Source: PALSA-607 sp963737705 (lineage in GTDB: Bacteria > Actinomycetota > Actinomycetes > Acidothermales > Acidothermaceae). Taken from it: 64,000 nt of DNA. The translations under genes and the position numbers were made by a program. Below, in pieces: positions 8,651 through 16,270 of the stretch. The notes under the pieces were generated by a model. The model saw only the letters and a program-made list of their open reading frames with translations. It had not been told where the DNA came from and searched no databases. Positions within the stretch are counted from its first letter, which is position 1, and each line of letters starts with the position of its first letter. The stretch lies in contig CAVTTP010000003.1 in assembly GCA_963737705.1 (NCBI GenBank), forward strand, positions 450,147 to 514,146, in the 5' to 3' direction.

Positions 8651-8670
8651 CCGGGCCGAGCGGGGCCCGG
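8651..8670. other. GC-rich hairpin between divergent genes
   Basis: A perfect 7-base inverted repeat (CCGGGCC / GGCCCGG) encloses a six-base loop in the divergent space between the aminotransferase and the retron promoter. There is no T-run. It could be a structural element of the 5' region of the minus-strand gene; its function is unknown. Confidence 0.4.
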
Positions 8671-8688
8671 ACTGCGTCCGCTAGGCGG

Positions 8689-8717
8689 TCGACTACCGGA
8701 GTCGTTCGCGTTAGCGT
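8689..8717 (+). promoter_or_regulatory. Putative promoter of the retron RNA
   Basis: TCGACT (8689-8694) and TAGCGT (8712-8717) are separated by 17 bases and resemble a housekeeping -35/-10 pair (four of six -35 matches, TANNNT at -10). The expected start of transcription, about seven bases on, is 8723-8725, exactly where the left arm of the long inverted repeat begins. Reading is by eye only. Confidence 0.5.
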
Positions 8718-8722
8718 TCGCT

Positions 8723-8886
8723 CGTGAGGCGGGATGGGGGAGGGATGGTCGGGTTGGCCCGATCACTCCGGGGAAACCCCGGGGTCATCACGCAGAGCAG
8801 CTCATCGCATCGCACGCCGGCTCGTTCACTTCGTGAACCGCTCGGCGCGCACGGCATGGAATGGCCGCTCCCATCCCGATCTCACG
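8723..8886 (+). ncRNA. Putative retron msr-msd non-coding RNA
   Basis: The 164-base element directly upstream of the reverse transcriptase has the layout of a retron RNA. The outer arms CGTGAG-CGGGATGGG (8723-8738) and CCCATCCCG-AT-CTCACG (8870-8886) pair over 15 bases with one small internal loop, like the a1/a2 stem. Inside lie three hairpins: 8746-8765 (8 pairs, TTGG loop), 8765-8785 (9 pairs including one wobble, AAA loop) and a long 8812-8850 stem capped by GTTCAC-TTC-GTGAAC with an outer CGCCG/CGGCG, which suits the msd stem. The priming guanosine would be expected just after the left arm, in the G-rich run 8739-8744. The exact msr/msd border cannot be fixed from one sequence. The right arm ends 40 bases before the chosen start of the RT. 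Confidence 0.72.
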
Positions 8887-8926
8887 TCGCATGACCCGCG
8901 ACCCGACTGCGGCTCGTGGAGTGGCG

Positions 8927-10204
8927 ATGACGTTGCTCGCCGGAACGTGGGATGCACCGGGCATGCGCCGCAGCGTGACCTCCGCGCTTGGTCGGGACAG
9001 GCAGCCGCGGTGGGTGCATCGACTTGTCACGCAGATTCTCGATGTCTACCCGACCGCCCCGCGCGACAGCCCCCGTGAGCTCGCTGAGGTCGTGGAGGGG
9101 CTGCCCGCCTGGCTCGTGGGGGAGCAGTCGAGTCGCCCGCCGCATGTGAGGCATTGGGTGACCGAACCGACGGCCATGGGCACCATGCTGTGGCCGGTCA
9201 TCGAGCTTCCACACATTGGTGCACTGTCTAGGTTGCTCGATGTCGACGCTGGCGAGTTGGAGTGGTTCGCCGATACTCGCGGTCTTGAGAGACACGTCGG
9301 TGTGCCGCTGCGCCATTACCGGTGGGCGGTGCTGCCGAAGCGCTCCGGTGTGCGCGTAGTGGCCGCACCCAAGCCGCGATTGAAAGAGATTCAGCGTCGC
9401 CTGTTGCGCCACGTCCTGGCGAAGGTTCCGGTGCATCCGCTGGCACACGGTGGCGTGCCGGGACGATCGGTGCGGACGGCGCTCCTGCCGCACGCGGACT
9501 CGCGCGTGGTGATCCGCGCGGATCTGGAAGCCTTCTTCAGTTCGATCAGCGCGTCGCGGATCTACGGCGTCTTGCGCATAGCGGGATACCCCGAGGCGGT
9601 GGCGTATACGATTACCGGTTTGTGCACGACCGTTGTTCCCCGCTCCGTGTGGTCGGCGATTCCCGTACCGGACGACTTCGCTCGCCATCGCAGACTCGGC
9701 CAACTGCTCGCCGTCCCTCACCTTCCGCAAGGGGCGCCGACGTCTCCTGCGCTCGCGAACCTGGTCGCCTTCTCGTTGGACCGCCGCCTTGCCGGCCTCG
9801 CCCGCGCGTTCGACGCGAAGTACACCCGCTACGTCGACGACCTGACATTCAGCGGGGGTGGCAGGCTGCGCAACGCGCGCAGCGTGTTCCTGGACGCAGT
9901 AGCGGACATCGTGCGAGACGAAGGATTCAAGCTCGTTGAAGCTAAGACGTCGGTGCTCGGATCCGCAGGTAGACAACAGCTACTCGGAGCGGTCATCAAC
10001 GACCACCCAACATTAAGTCGACCGGAGCGGGATGCCTTGCGCGCACTTCTGCACAATTGCGCGACGCTCGGTTGGCGTTCGCAGGCTCGCGGCCGCGAGC
10101 AATTTGCCGAACACGTTCTCGGCCGTATCGGTCACGTCGCGGGCCTGGACCCGGCATTCGGACGGAAGCTTCGCGCCTCGTACGACGCGATCGACTGGAG
10201 CTAG
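8927..10204 (+). CDS. Retron-type reverse transcriptase
   Basis: A 425-residue reverse transcriptase. The RT core begins near residue 115. Visible motifs: the retron-type N-terminal pattern WAVLPKRSG...AAPKPRLKEIQRRLL (133-160), PVHPLAHGGVPGRS (168-181, corresponding to the retron region X), catalytic Asp of motif A in RADLEAFFSSI (about 199), LPQGAPTSPALANL (266-279) and RYVDDLTFSG (301-310) with both aspartates intact. The usual retron VTG of region Y is replaced by LLG in RQQLLGAVIND (349-359). About 110 extra residues precede the core, as in the longer myxobacterial retron RTs. I chose ATG 8927 because GGAG (8918-8921) lies five bases before it; ATG 8891 and 8861 are in frame, but 8861 would place coding sequence inside the RNA stem. 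It converges on the TPR gene with a nine-base gap; no effector gene lies on the same strand. Confidence 0.9.
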   Translation: MTLLAGTWDAPGMRRSVTSALGRDRQPRWVHRLVTQILDVYPTAPRDSPRELAEVVEGLPAWLVGEQSSRPPHVRHWVTEPTAMGTMLWPVIELPHIGALSRLLDVDAGELEWFADTRGLERHVGVPLRHYRWAVLPKRSGVRVVAAPKPRLKEIQRRLLRHVLAKVPVHPLAHGGVPGRSVRTALLPHADSRVVIRADLEAFFSSISASRIYGVLRIAGYPEAVAYTITGLCTTVVPRSVWSAIPVPDDFARHRRLGQLLAVPHLPQGAPTSPALANLVAFSLDRRLAGLARAFDAKYTRYVDDLTFSGGGRLRNARSVFLDAVADIVRDEGFKLVEAKTSVLGSAGRQQLLGAVINDHPTLSRPERDALRALLHNCATLGWRSQARGREQFAEHVLGRIGHVAGLDPAFGRKLRASYDAIDWS

Positions 10205-10213
10205 TGCCGCCGG

Positions 10214-11452
10214 TCACCGCCGACGTCCGACCTTGACACCGATCGCTACCCCGATGGCGACGACAACAAGACCGGCGATGATGACAGTGAGGTCGTCTGC
10301 GTTTCCGAGACCACCGACAATCATGAGCACGCCTGCACCGACGAACGTGGCGGCGAGAAGGTAGCCCAACCATCGCCATTGCGAGAGTGGTCGGACGAGC
10401 GGTGCGGCGAGGCCGGGCAGCTTTCGCCGGAACTCCACGGCTAGTGCGACCCGCGACAGAATGGCGCCGCTTATGGCGACCGGCACTGTCGATGGTCGCG
10501 CCGTGGTGGGCACGAATGCGCCGACGATGATCACTGTCACTGCGACCACTTCGCACAGCACTGCAACGCCGATGAGCCCGCGGCGGATCGTCCTGAAGAG
10601 ATGTGTTCGGACGTCGCGATCTAGCGTCGACACGAATCGAGCCACGAAGACTGCTGGCAACGCGAGAAGTACCACGGGGACGAATCGAGCGGCTGGGTTG
10701 CCTGAGTGCGCTGTCGCGCGAAGCACGGTGACGCACAGGATGCAAACGGCGTACGCGGTTCGCGCAAGGAAGATCCGCAGGACCGCGTCGATGCCCTGAC
10801 GATGCGCCTGCGATCGAGGGTCGACGCGGGTCGCAGTCGCAAGGCCCGATGCGGCGGCAGAAAGCCCGGCGGGATTCAGAAGGTTCGAGCGTTTCAGCTC
10901 GCTACGAGCCAGGCCAGCGTGGGCTTCCGCGTCCTGGGGATTCAGCGCGAGCGCACGCCGATAGCGATGCGTGGCAAGGTCTTGATTGCCTTTCGACGCT
11001 GCAACGCCCGCCGCGATCACCCAGGCGCGACTGTCGTTCGGCCCCAACTCCAAAGTGCGCGACGCTGCGGCCTCAGCTTGATCGTGCAACTTGACAGCGG
11101 AAGACGCGCCCGCGACACGGGCATGCGTCTGCCAAGCGAACGGCTCACATCGAACGCACTCGATGGCCGCATCAAGAGCCTGCGGGTGCCGGCCCAGGGA
11201 CGTGAGTGCGATGCTCCGCAACCGATGAGGCCACTCGCTGTCCGGCGCCAGGGCGACCGCGCGGCTGGCGGCGTCGAGTGCTTTTGCGTCATCGTCAAGG
11301 CCAAGGAGTGCCTGCGCGAGCAAACACCAGCTTTCGACATTGTCCGGCTCGTTGGCGGTGGTGCGGCGGGCAAGTGCTGCCGCCTCGTCGAACCTGCGCA
11401 GATCGCACAGCATGCGAATGTGCTCAAGTGCGTTCGCTTGCGTATCGGTCAT
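10214..11452 (-). CDS. Tetratricopeptide-repeat membrane protein, partner of the AAA+ ATPase
   Basis: A 412-residue protein. Residues 1 to about 200 form four to six TPR-like helical pairs (AWCLLAQALLGLDDDAKALDAASRAVALAPDSE is one clear unit in spirit, with the A-A-L-P spacing). From about 220 on there are four or so membrane segments, for example VPVVLLALPAVFVARFV, GVAVLCEVVAVTVIIVGAFV and LLAATFVGAGVLMIVGGL. The ATG (11450-11452) overlaps the stop of the AAA+ gene, so the two are translationally coupled; the longer open frame to 11542 is only the antisense of that coupling. The TPR part probably faces the cytoplasm and docks the ATPase to the membrane, which is inference. Confidence 0.8.
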   Translation of the reverse strand: MTDTQANALEHIRMLCDLRRFDEAAALARRTTANEPDNVESWCLLAQALLGLDDDAKALDAASRAVALAPDSEWPHRLRSIALTSLGRHPQALDAAIECVRCEPFAWQTHARVAGASSAVKLHDQAEAAASRTLELGPNDSRAWVIAAGVAASKGNQDLATHRYRRALALNPQDAEAHAGLARSELKRSNLLNPAGLSAAASGLATATRVDPRSQAHRQGIDAVLRIFLARTAYAVCILCVTVLRATAHSGNPAARFVPVVLLALPAVFVARFVSTLDRDVRTHLFRTIRRGLIGVAVLCEVVAVTVIIVGAFVPTTARPSTVPVAISGAILSRVALAVEFRRKLPGLAAPLVRPLSQWRWLGYLLAATFVGAGVLMIVGGLGNADDLTVIIAGLVVVAIGVAIGVKVGRRR

Positions 11453-12639
11453 CGACGTCGCCGGCGCAGGTACGCGAGGAGGTCGTCGTAGATGCCGCCC
11501 TCGTTCGCGAACTCCGCGACGTTGCGCGCGGTGTCTAACCACGGTCCGATCGAAGGCCGGACGTCGCGAACTGCGGCTTCGAGGTCCGCTTGGCCGATCA
11601 TGCGGACGTGCCCGCTGCGAGCAGAGTCAATGAGGGCAGTTTCGGCCGCAGACTCGCACACGTAAGCCAGATCAGCACCGGAGTAGCCATCCGTCTGCTT
11701 GGCGAGCTTTCCCGGGTCGACGCCTGCAATCGGGCGTGAACGAAGGTGGTAGCGCAGGATCGATTCGCGGGCCGCTTCGTCAGGTGGGAGCACGAGCACC
11801 ATGCGATCGAAGCGACCAGGCCTGCGCAGCGCGACGTCCACGTCCCAGGGGTGGTTTGTCGCACCGAGAACGTAGACGCCCTCGTTCGCCGCAGCCATGC
11901 CGTCCATCTCTGTAAGGAGCTGGTTGACGCTGCCGCGAGCCGCACTGTTTCGCATCTGGCTACGCTTCTGGCCGATCGCATCGACTTCGTCGAGAAACAC
12001 CACGCACGGCGCGTTCGCACGAGCGACCTCGAACAGCGAATGGATATTCCGCTCGCTCTGTCCGATGTACATGTCGAGGATGTCCGCGAGAGACACTGAG
12101 ATGAAGCGCGCATTGATCTCACCGGCAAGAGCGCGTGCGATGAAGGTCTTGCCGCACCCTGGCGGCCCGTACAAAAGCAGGCCGCCTCGCAACGACTTGC
12201 CGTACAGCTTCACAAGTTCAGGGTTACGAAGCGGTGCGAGTACGGCTGCTTCCAGCCGCGCTTTCACCTCAGTCATACCGCCGACGTCGGCGAGCCGGAC
12301 ACCGACCTGCTCCACGTCGAACAGGCCGGTTGACGAATCTTCGGCGCCCGAGTCGACGAACATTGGTGGAGCGATATCCGCGAGCTCTGCGTCGAGTTGC
12401 CGGAGGGTGTCGGACTCAGTCGCTGGCGCTGAGGGCGCTGGTTGAGCACCGCCGGTGATAATCGCGAGTGCTCCTGCGTGGGTGGGCTCTCGCTGCAAGA
12501 CCGCCGCGGCTTGCCGCACTGCCTCGTCCCGCTCGCCCGCACGCCCGAGCATGTCGGCGTAGTGCATTCTCAGCGGGACGTCGTCGGGGGCGGCGTCGAC
12601 CGCCGCCTTCAGGCTCTGCAGCAAAGGGTCCGTATCCAC
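11449..12639 (-). CDS. AAA+ ATPase of the CDC48/VPS4/FtsH-like type with TPR-like N-terminus
   Basis: A 396-residue protein. An N-terminal helical repeat (about 1-60, TPR-like: AAPDDVPLRMHYADMLGRAG) is followed by one AAA module. Walker A GPPGCGKT is at about 158-165, Walker B VVFLDE at 213-218, sensor region GATNHPWDVD and the arginine-finger box RRPGRFDR at about 275. The second-region VPS4/CDC48 lid follows (DGYSGADLAYVCESAAETAL, about 330-350). No protease domain is present, so it is a remodelling ATPase rather than FtsH. GTG at 12639 is the best start; the upstream frame is arginine-rich and out of character. It is coupled to the TPR membrane protein. The substrate is unknown. Confidence 0.85.
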   Translation of the reverse strand: MDTDPLLQSLKAAVDAAPDDVPLRMHYADMLGRAGERDEAVRQAAAVLQREPTHAGALAIITGGAQPAPSAPATESDTLRQLDAELADIAPPMFVDSGAEDSSTGLFDVEQVGVRLADVGGMTEVKARLEAAVLAPLRNPELVKLYGKSLRGGLLLYGPPGCGKTFIARALAGEINARFISVSLADILDMYIGQSERNIHSLFEVARANAPCVVFLDEVDAIGQKRSQMRNSAARGSVNQLLTEMDGMAAANEGVYVLGATNHPWDVDVALRRPGRFDRMVLVLPPDEAARESILRYHLRSRPIAGVDPGKLAKQTDGYSGADLAYVCESAAETALIDSARSGHVRMIGQADLEAAVRDVRPSIGPWLDTARNVAEFANEGGIYDDLLAYLRRRRR

Positions 12640-12778
12640 GGAGTCTCTATCGGAACCCTCGGTCGCATCCTTCAGGCAAAACTGGTCCCTGGCTAATAGT
12701 GGTGGTCGGGGTGCTTCGCTGTCCCGGTGGCGCCGAGGTCGTCGGAACGGCCGGCGTCGATGCGCGGCGCCTAGAACC

Positions 12779-14797
12779 TCAGCTCGGCACCAGCGGTTGC
12801 TGGCTCTCTTGTTGGAGCCGCACCGAGGCACTCGGCTCGTAGCCTGTCTTCCACAGGTTCGCCATCAAGATCAGCAGATCGCACGCATGCGCGTGATCGA
12901 TGCTGACGAGATGCTTCCTCATCAAGTACTGCAAGAGCTCGCGCCGCATTGCGTTGCTACTGCTGAAAGTCATCGACTCCGCGTGCCTGCGATAACGGTG
13001 TGCCTCCAGCGGCAGGATGTCGGACGTGTAGCCGGCGAGTGCGAGTCGCACGTGCAGGTCCCAGTCTTCGAACGCGGGTAGCCCGACGTCGTAGCCGCCG
13101 ATCGCCATCAATGCGTCGCGTCGGAACAGCGCAGTCGCGCGTACGTGCGTATTCACTACCAGGCTCAGATGCGGCACATACCCGGCCGGCACGTGGGTGT
13201 AGTCGAGGAGGCCGAAATAGCGGAGGTAGCCGGCGACGTATCCGAGGTCGGGGTTGCGTCTCAACGCATCGACCGCCTGAGCGAGAAATCCTTCGGACAG
13301 CAAGTCATCGGAATCCAGCGGCACGATGTAGCGGCCAGATGCGGCTGCGATGCCAGCGTTGCGTGCCGCAGACAAGCCCGCGTTAGTCTGCCGCACCTTT
13401 GTCACGCCGGTCAGCTTGTCGAAGATCTCGATCGTCTCCTGATCGGTCGAGCCGTCGTCGACGACCACGATCTCAACATGCGGGTATCCGGCGGAGTGCA
13501 CCGACTCGATCGCACCGAGCACAAAACGCCCCTGGTTGAACAAGGGGATGACAATGGAGACGAGCTCGTCGGCCGCAACGAGTGGCAGCTCGGCAGGGGA
13601 GTTCCATGGAACATACGACGCATAGGTAAGTGCTATTGCGTCTGCCATCTGCCGTGGCTGGTAGTTCGCCCCGACCCGCATCGCACCGCCACGCGACAGC
13701 GCGGTGGCCAGTTGAGGATCGGCGATGTTGTCGAGCAATGCCGTCGCCAACGCAACAGCATCGTTCGCCGGCACGACAGCCGCGCTGACCTGTGGCTCGA
13801 CGAATGCTGCGGCGGCACTTCCGTCACGTACCACCACCGCGCAGCTGTGCGCCATGGCGAGAACGACGCCGCCGACCGCATCAGCTGTCGCACTCGCGAT
13901 CACGCACTGGTGCCCGGCCATCGGCACTGGATTGCGTGCGTCCGTCAACGGGCCGACGAACGTCACAGCATCGCGTAATTTACTGCCGAGCCGACGTTGA
14001 CATGACTCCCAGTACGAACGACCGAACGGGTCGGACGGCGTGTCGTCACCAGCCACGATGAACCGGGCCTGCGGCTCGTTTGCCAGCACGATCTGCGCAG
14101 CTTCGAGGAACGTGTCGATCCCCGACTCCGGCGTCACCTCGCCGAGGTGCCAAATGGTCAGCACGGCGCCGACATTAGGGATGCGCAATGTCGGAATACC
14201 GCGCGGCCCGGGCACGAAGGGCGCTACCTGCACCGGAGCGCGTGTCACACCAAACGCCGCGTCACCCAAACCAAAGGCACGCGGTTTGGTGTCGGTGAGC
14301 AGCGCGTCGGCATGAGCGAGGACGTAGTCGCGAGCGAACGAATCAATCGAGTGTTCCAACGTCAACGACGCTTCACGCGGCATGCCTGGCGCAAGTTCGA
14401 ACTCCGCGCCCATCCGCACGACGAGCGCGGTATTAACGAACTCACCGAGAAGTCGCTTCGCCCGGACGGCGGTGAGTGCCTCGCCGTTGACCGAGCTGAA
14501 CTCGACGACATCGAACGGCTCGTTCGCGCTGAGCCGTTGCAAGGTGTCGTACACGAGGTCGGAATAGGCATGTTGATCTGTGAAGTACCGATGCGCGGGC
14601 CGGCTGTCTCGCACCCGCGTCCACTGCGGCCCGTGGCCGGCAGCAAGAGCGCGAGCCCAATGCGCGGCGAGGCTCTCGCTGATGAGGTGTACGTCGTGTC
14701 CCGCTTCGCTTAGCGCACACGCGATTGAGAACGCTCGAGCTCCTGGACCGGTTAGTCGGCTGTGTGCGAGGTCTCGGCACACAAAGGCGACCCGCAC
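12779..14797 (-). CDS. Two-domain glycosyltransferase (GT4-like plus GT2)
   Basis: A 672-residue fusion. The N-terminal half (about 1-390) is GT-B like: VRVAFVCRDLAHSRLTGPGARAFS at the start, GEVTPESGIDTFLEAAQIVLANEPQARFIVAGDD in the middle, as in GT4 enzymes. The C-terminal half (about 410-640) is GT-A, family GT2: SIVIPLFNQGRFV, VVVDDGSTDQ, NAGLSAARNAG and the metal-binding PLDSDDLL. GTG at 14797 is chosen because GGGAGG ends five bases before it. Such fusions build surface polysaccharides or glycosylate lipids; donor and acceptor are unknown. It is the only glycosyltransferase in the window, 139 bases downstream of nothing on its strand and upstream of the AAA operon. Confidence 0.84.
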   Translation of the reverse strand: MRVAFVCRDLAHSRLTGPGARAFSIACALSEAGHDVHLISESLAAHWARALAAGHGPQWTRVRDSRPAHRYFTDQHAYSDLVYDTLQRLSANEPFDVVEFSSVNGEALTAVRAKRLLGEFVNTALVVRMGAEFELAPGMPREASLTLEHSIDSFARDYVLAHADALLTDTKPRAFGLGDAAFGVTRAPVQVAPFVPGPRGIPTLRIPNVGAVLTIWHLGEVTPESGIDTFLEAAQIVLANEPQARFIVAGDDTPSDPFGRSYWESCQRRLGSKLRDAVTFVGPLTDARNPVPMAGHQCVIASATADAVGGVVLAMAHSCAVVVRDGSAAAAFVEPQVSAAVVPANDAVALATALLDNIADPQLATALSRGGAMRVGANYQPRQMADAIALTYASYVPWNSPAELPLVAADELVSIVIPLFNQGRFVLGAIESVHSAGYPHVEIVVVDDGSTDQETIEIFDKLTGVTKVRQTNAGLSAARNAGIAAASGRYIVPLDSDDLLSEGFLAQAVDALRRNPDLGYVAGYLRYFGLLDYTHVPAGYVPHLSLVVNTHVRATALFRRDALMAIGGYDVGLPAFEDWDLHVRLALAGYTSDILPLEAHRYRRHAESMTFSSSNAMRRELLQYLMRKHLVSIDHAHACDLLILMANLWKTGYEPSASVRLQQESQQPLVPS

Positions 14798-15073
14798 CGA
14801 CACCTCCCGTCGCGATGTCCACACCAGCGAGCAAATGTCGCGTTTGACATAGAACCGCCGGTGGTATTTGTTTGCATGATCGCCGGTTTCTGCCTCGGTG
14901 CACAGCAATATGTACAGCTGCTGACTTTGGTACCCGCGGCGTGGTCCATCCACGCGCATTTGGCCCCCGCAATTCTGACCGTCGCCTGAGTGGCTCTGGC
15001 TACGTGTGCCTAGTCACCCGTATCTCCGGCGATCGGCAGCAGCGTCGTTGGCGGGCACGAAAGGACATGAAAG
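14798..15073. other. Intergenic region without recognisable gene
   Basis: Divergent space between the glycosyltransferase and the MetE-like gene. I find no convincing coding frame and no tRNA. It must hold the glycosyltransferase promoter, which I could not place. Confidence 0.5.
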
Positions 15074-15118
15074 GACGCCGGCAGTGGTACGGGGGAGAAC
15101 CTCTGCCGGCGTCTCTTT
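15074..15118 (+). terminator. Strong terminator-like hairpin
   Basis: A perfect 11-base inverted repeat (GACGCCGGCAG / CTGCCGGCGTC, 15074-15084 and 15103-15113) with an 18-base loop is followed by TCTTT. On the plus strand no gene precedes it, so it may end a small untranslated RNA or act as an attenuator in the MetE-like leader. Confidence 0.5.
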
Positions 15119-15244
15119 CCACGATATCGCGCGGAATCGACGGCGGGAGGCGTTCCGAAATGTCCGTCCTTTCGGGCTCGGGACGTTCGGTGCAGTTCCG
15201 CTTCCACCCTCAGGTGTCGCCAGGCGTCACTAGGCTCAGGTTTC

Positions 15245-16270
15245 GTGTCGAACCCGCTTCCCTGGCCGTCCGGATCAGCCACCGGCGTGGGGTCCTTGCC
15301 GGGCGTCGATCCTGACGAGGCGATGCGCGTCGTGACGGGCGAGCTCGACACGTTTCCGCACCTCATCGAGCTGCCGGCGGCCGGTGTGGGCGCCGACATG
15401 ATCGGTCGTGGCGCGGCGCATCTGGTCGGCCTGCACGTCGACGTCCAGCCGTCGGGGTGGCGTTTCGCCGCACATGAGGGCGGCGACGAACGGCGGGCGC
15501 GCAGCATGCTCGCGCGCGATTTAGACGTCCTCGAAGAACACACGCAGGGCTACGTCGGTCCGCTGAAGCTGCAGGTGGTCGGGCCGTGGACGCTCGCCTC
15601 TTCCCTGGAGCTCCACTACGGCGACAAAGCCCTCGCCGATATCGGTGCCGTCCGCGACATCACCGAAGCACTGGCGGAAGGTATTGCTGACGTCGCGAGG
15701 GACGTCGGTAAGCGGGTCCCCGGCGCCGCAATCGTCGTCCAGTTTGATGAGCCCTTGATTGCCGCAGTGTTGCTTGGCCGCGTACCGACGGCGAGTGGCT
15801 TCGGCACCCTGCGCATCGTCGAACCGCCGACTGTGATCGAGCGCCTGAAAGTGGTGGTGGGTGCAGTGACGGCCGCGGGTGCAACAGCTATCGCGCACTG
15901 CTGTGACGCGTCACCACCAGTCGGGCTTTTCGTCGAAGCGGGCATGCGTGCGGTCAGCCTCGACGCGACTGTCCTGACCGAGCGCGACGACGATGAGCTC
16001 GGCCACGCGGTTGAGTCCGGCGTCGCGCTGTTCCTCGGTCTCGTGCCGTCCCTCGACGTCGATCCGGTGCCTCGCATTAGTGAGATCGTCGCGCCCGCGC
16101 GACGGCTGTGGTCGCGGCTTGGCTTCGTGCCAGAGAACCTGACTCGCGATGTCGTGGTGACGCCGACCTGCGGGCTCGCCGGTTCGTCACCGACATGGCC
16201 GCGCAGTGCTTACCGCATGTGCCGTGAAGCTGCGATCGTCCTGCTCGAGGCCCCGGAGGAGAACTCGTGA
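15245..16270 (+). CDS. Cobalamin-independent methionine synthase-like (MetE C-terminal) protein
   Basis: A 341-residue protein matching only the C-terminal catalytic barrel of MetE. The zinc-site pattern is visible as AHCC (about 218-221) and the later TCGLAG (about 308-313). It lacks the MetE N-terminal barrel. Related stand-alone genes sit directly upstream of ligA in mycobacteria (Rv3015c), and the same order is seen here: the stop overlaps the ligA GTG. The substrate is unproven; methyl transfer to a thiol is the family expectation. The GTG start at 15245 lies about eight bases after a -10-like TAGGCT, so the mRNA may be leaderless. Confidence 0.84.
   Translation: MSNPLPWPSGSATGVGSLPGVDPDEAMRVVTGELDTFPHLIELPAAGVGADMIGRGAAHLVGLHVDVQPSGWRFAAHEGGDERRARSMLARDLDVLEEHTQGYVGPLKLQVVGPWTLASSLELHYGDKALADIGAVRDITEALAEGIADVARDVGKRVPGAAIVVQFDEPLIAAVLLGRVPTASGFGTLRIVEPPTVIERLKVVVGAVTAAGATAIAHCCDASPPVGLFVEAGMRAVSLDATVLTERDDDELGHAVESGVALFLGLVPSLDVDPVPRISEIVAPARRLWSRLGFVPENLTRDVVVTPTCGLAGSSPTWPRSAYRMCREAAIVLLEAPEENS

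Noticed and set aside
8861..8926. Upstream ATG codons of the reverse transcriptase (8861, 8891)
   Set aside because: 8861 lies inside the RNA outer stem and neither has an SD; ATG 8927 with GGAG is better.
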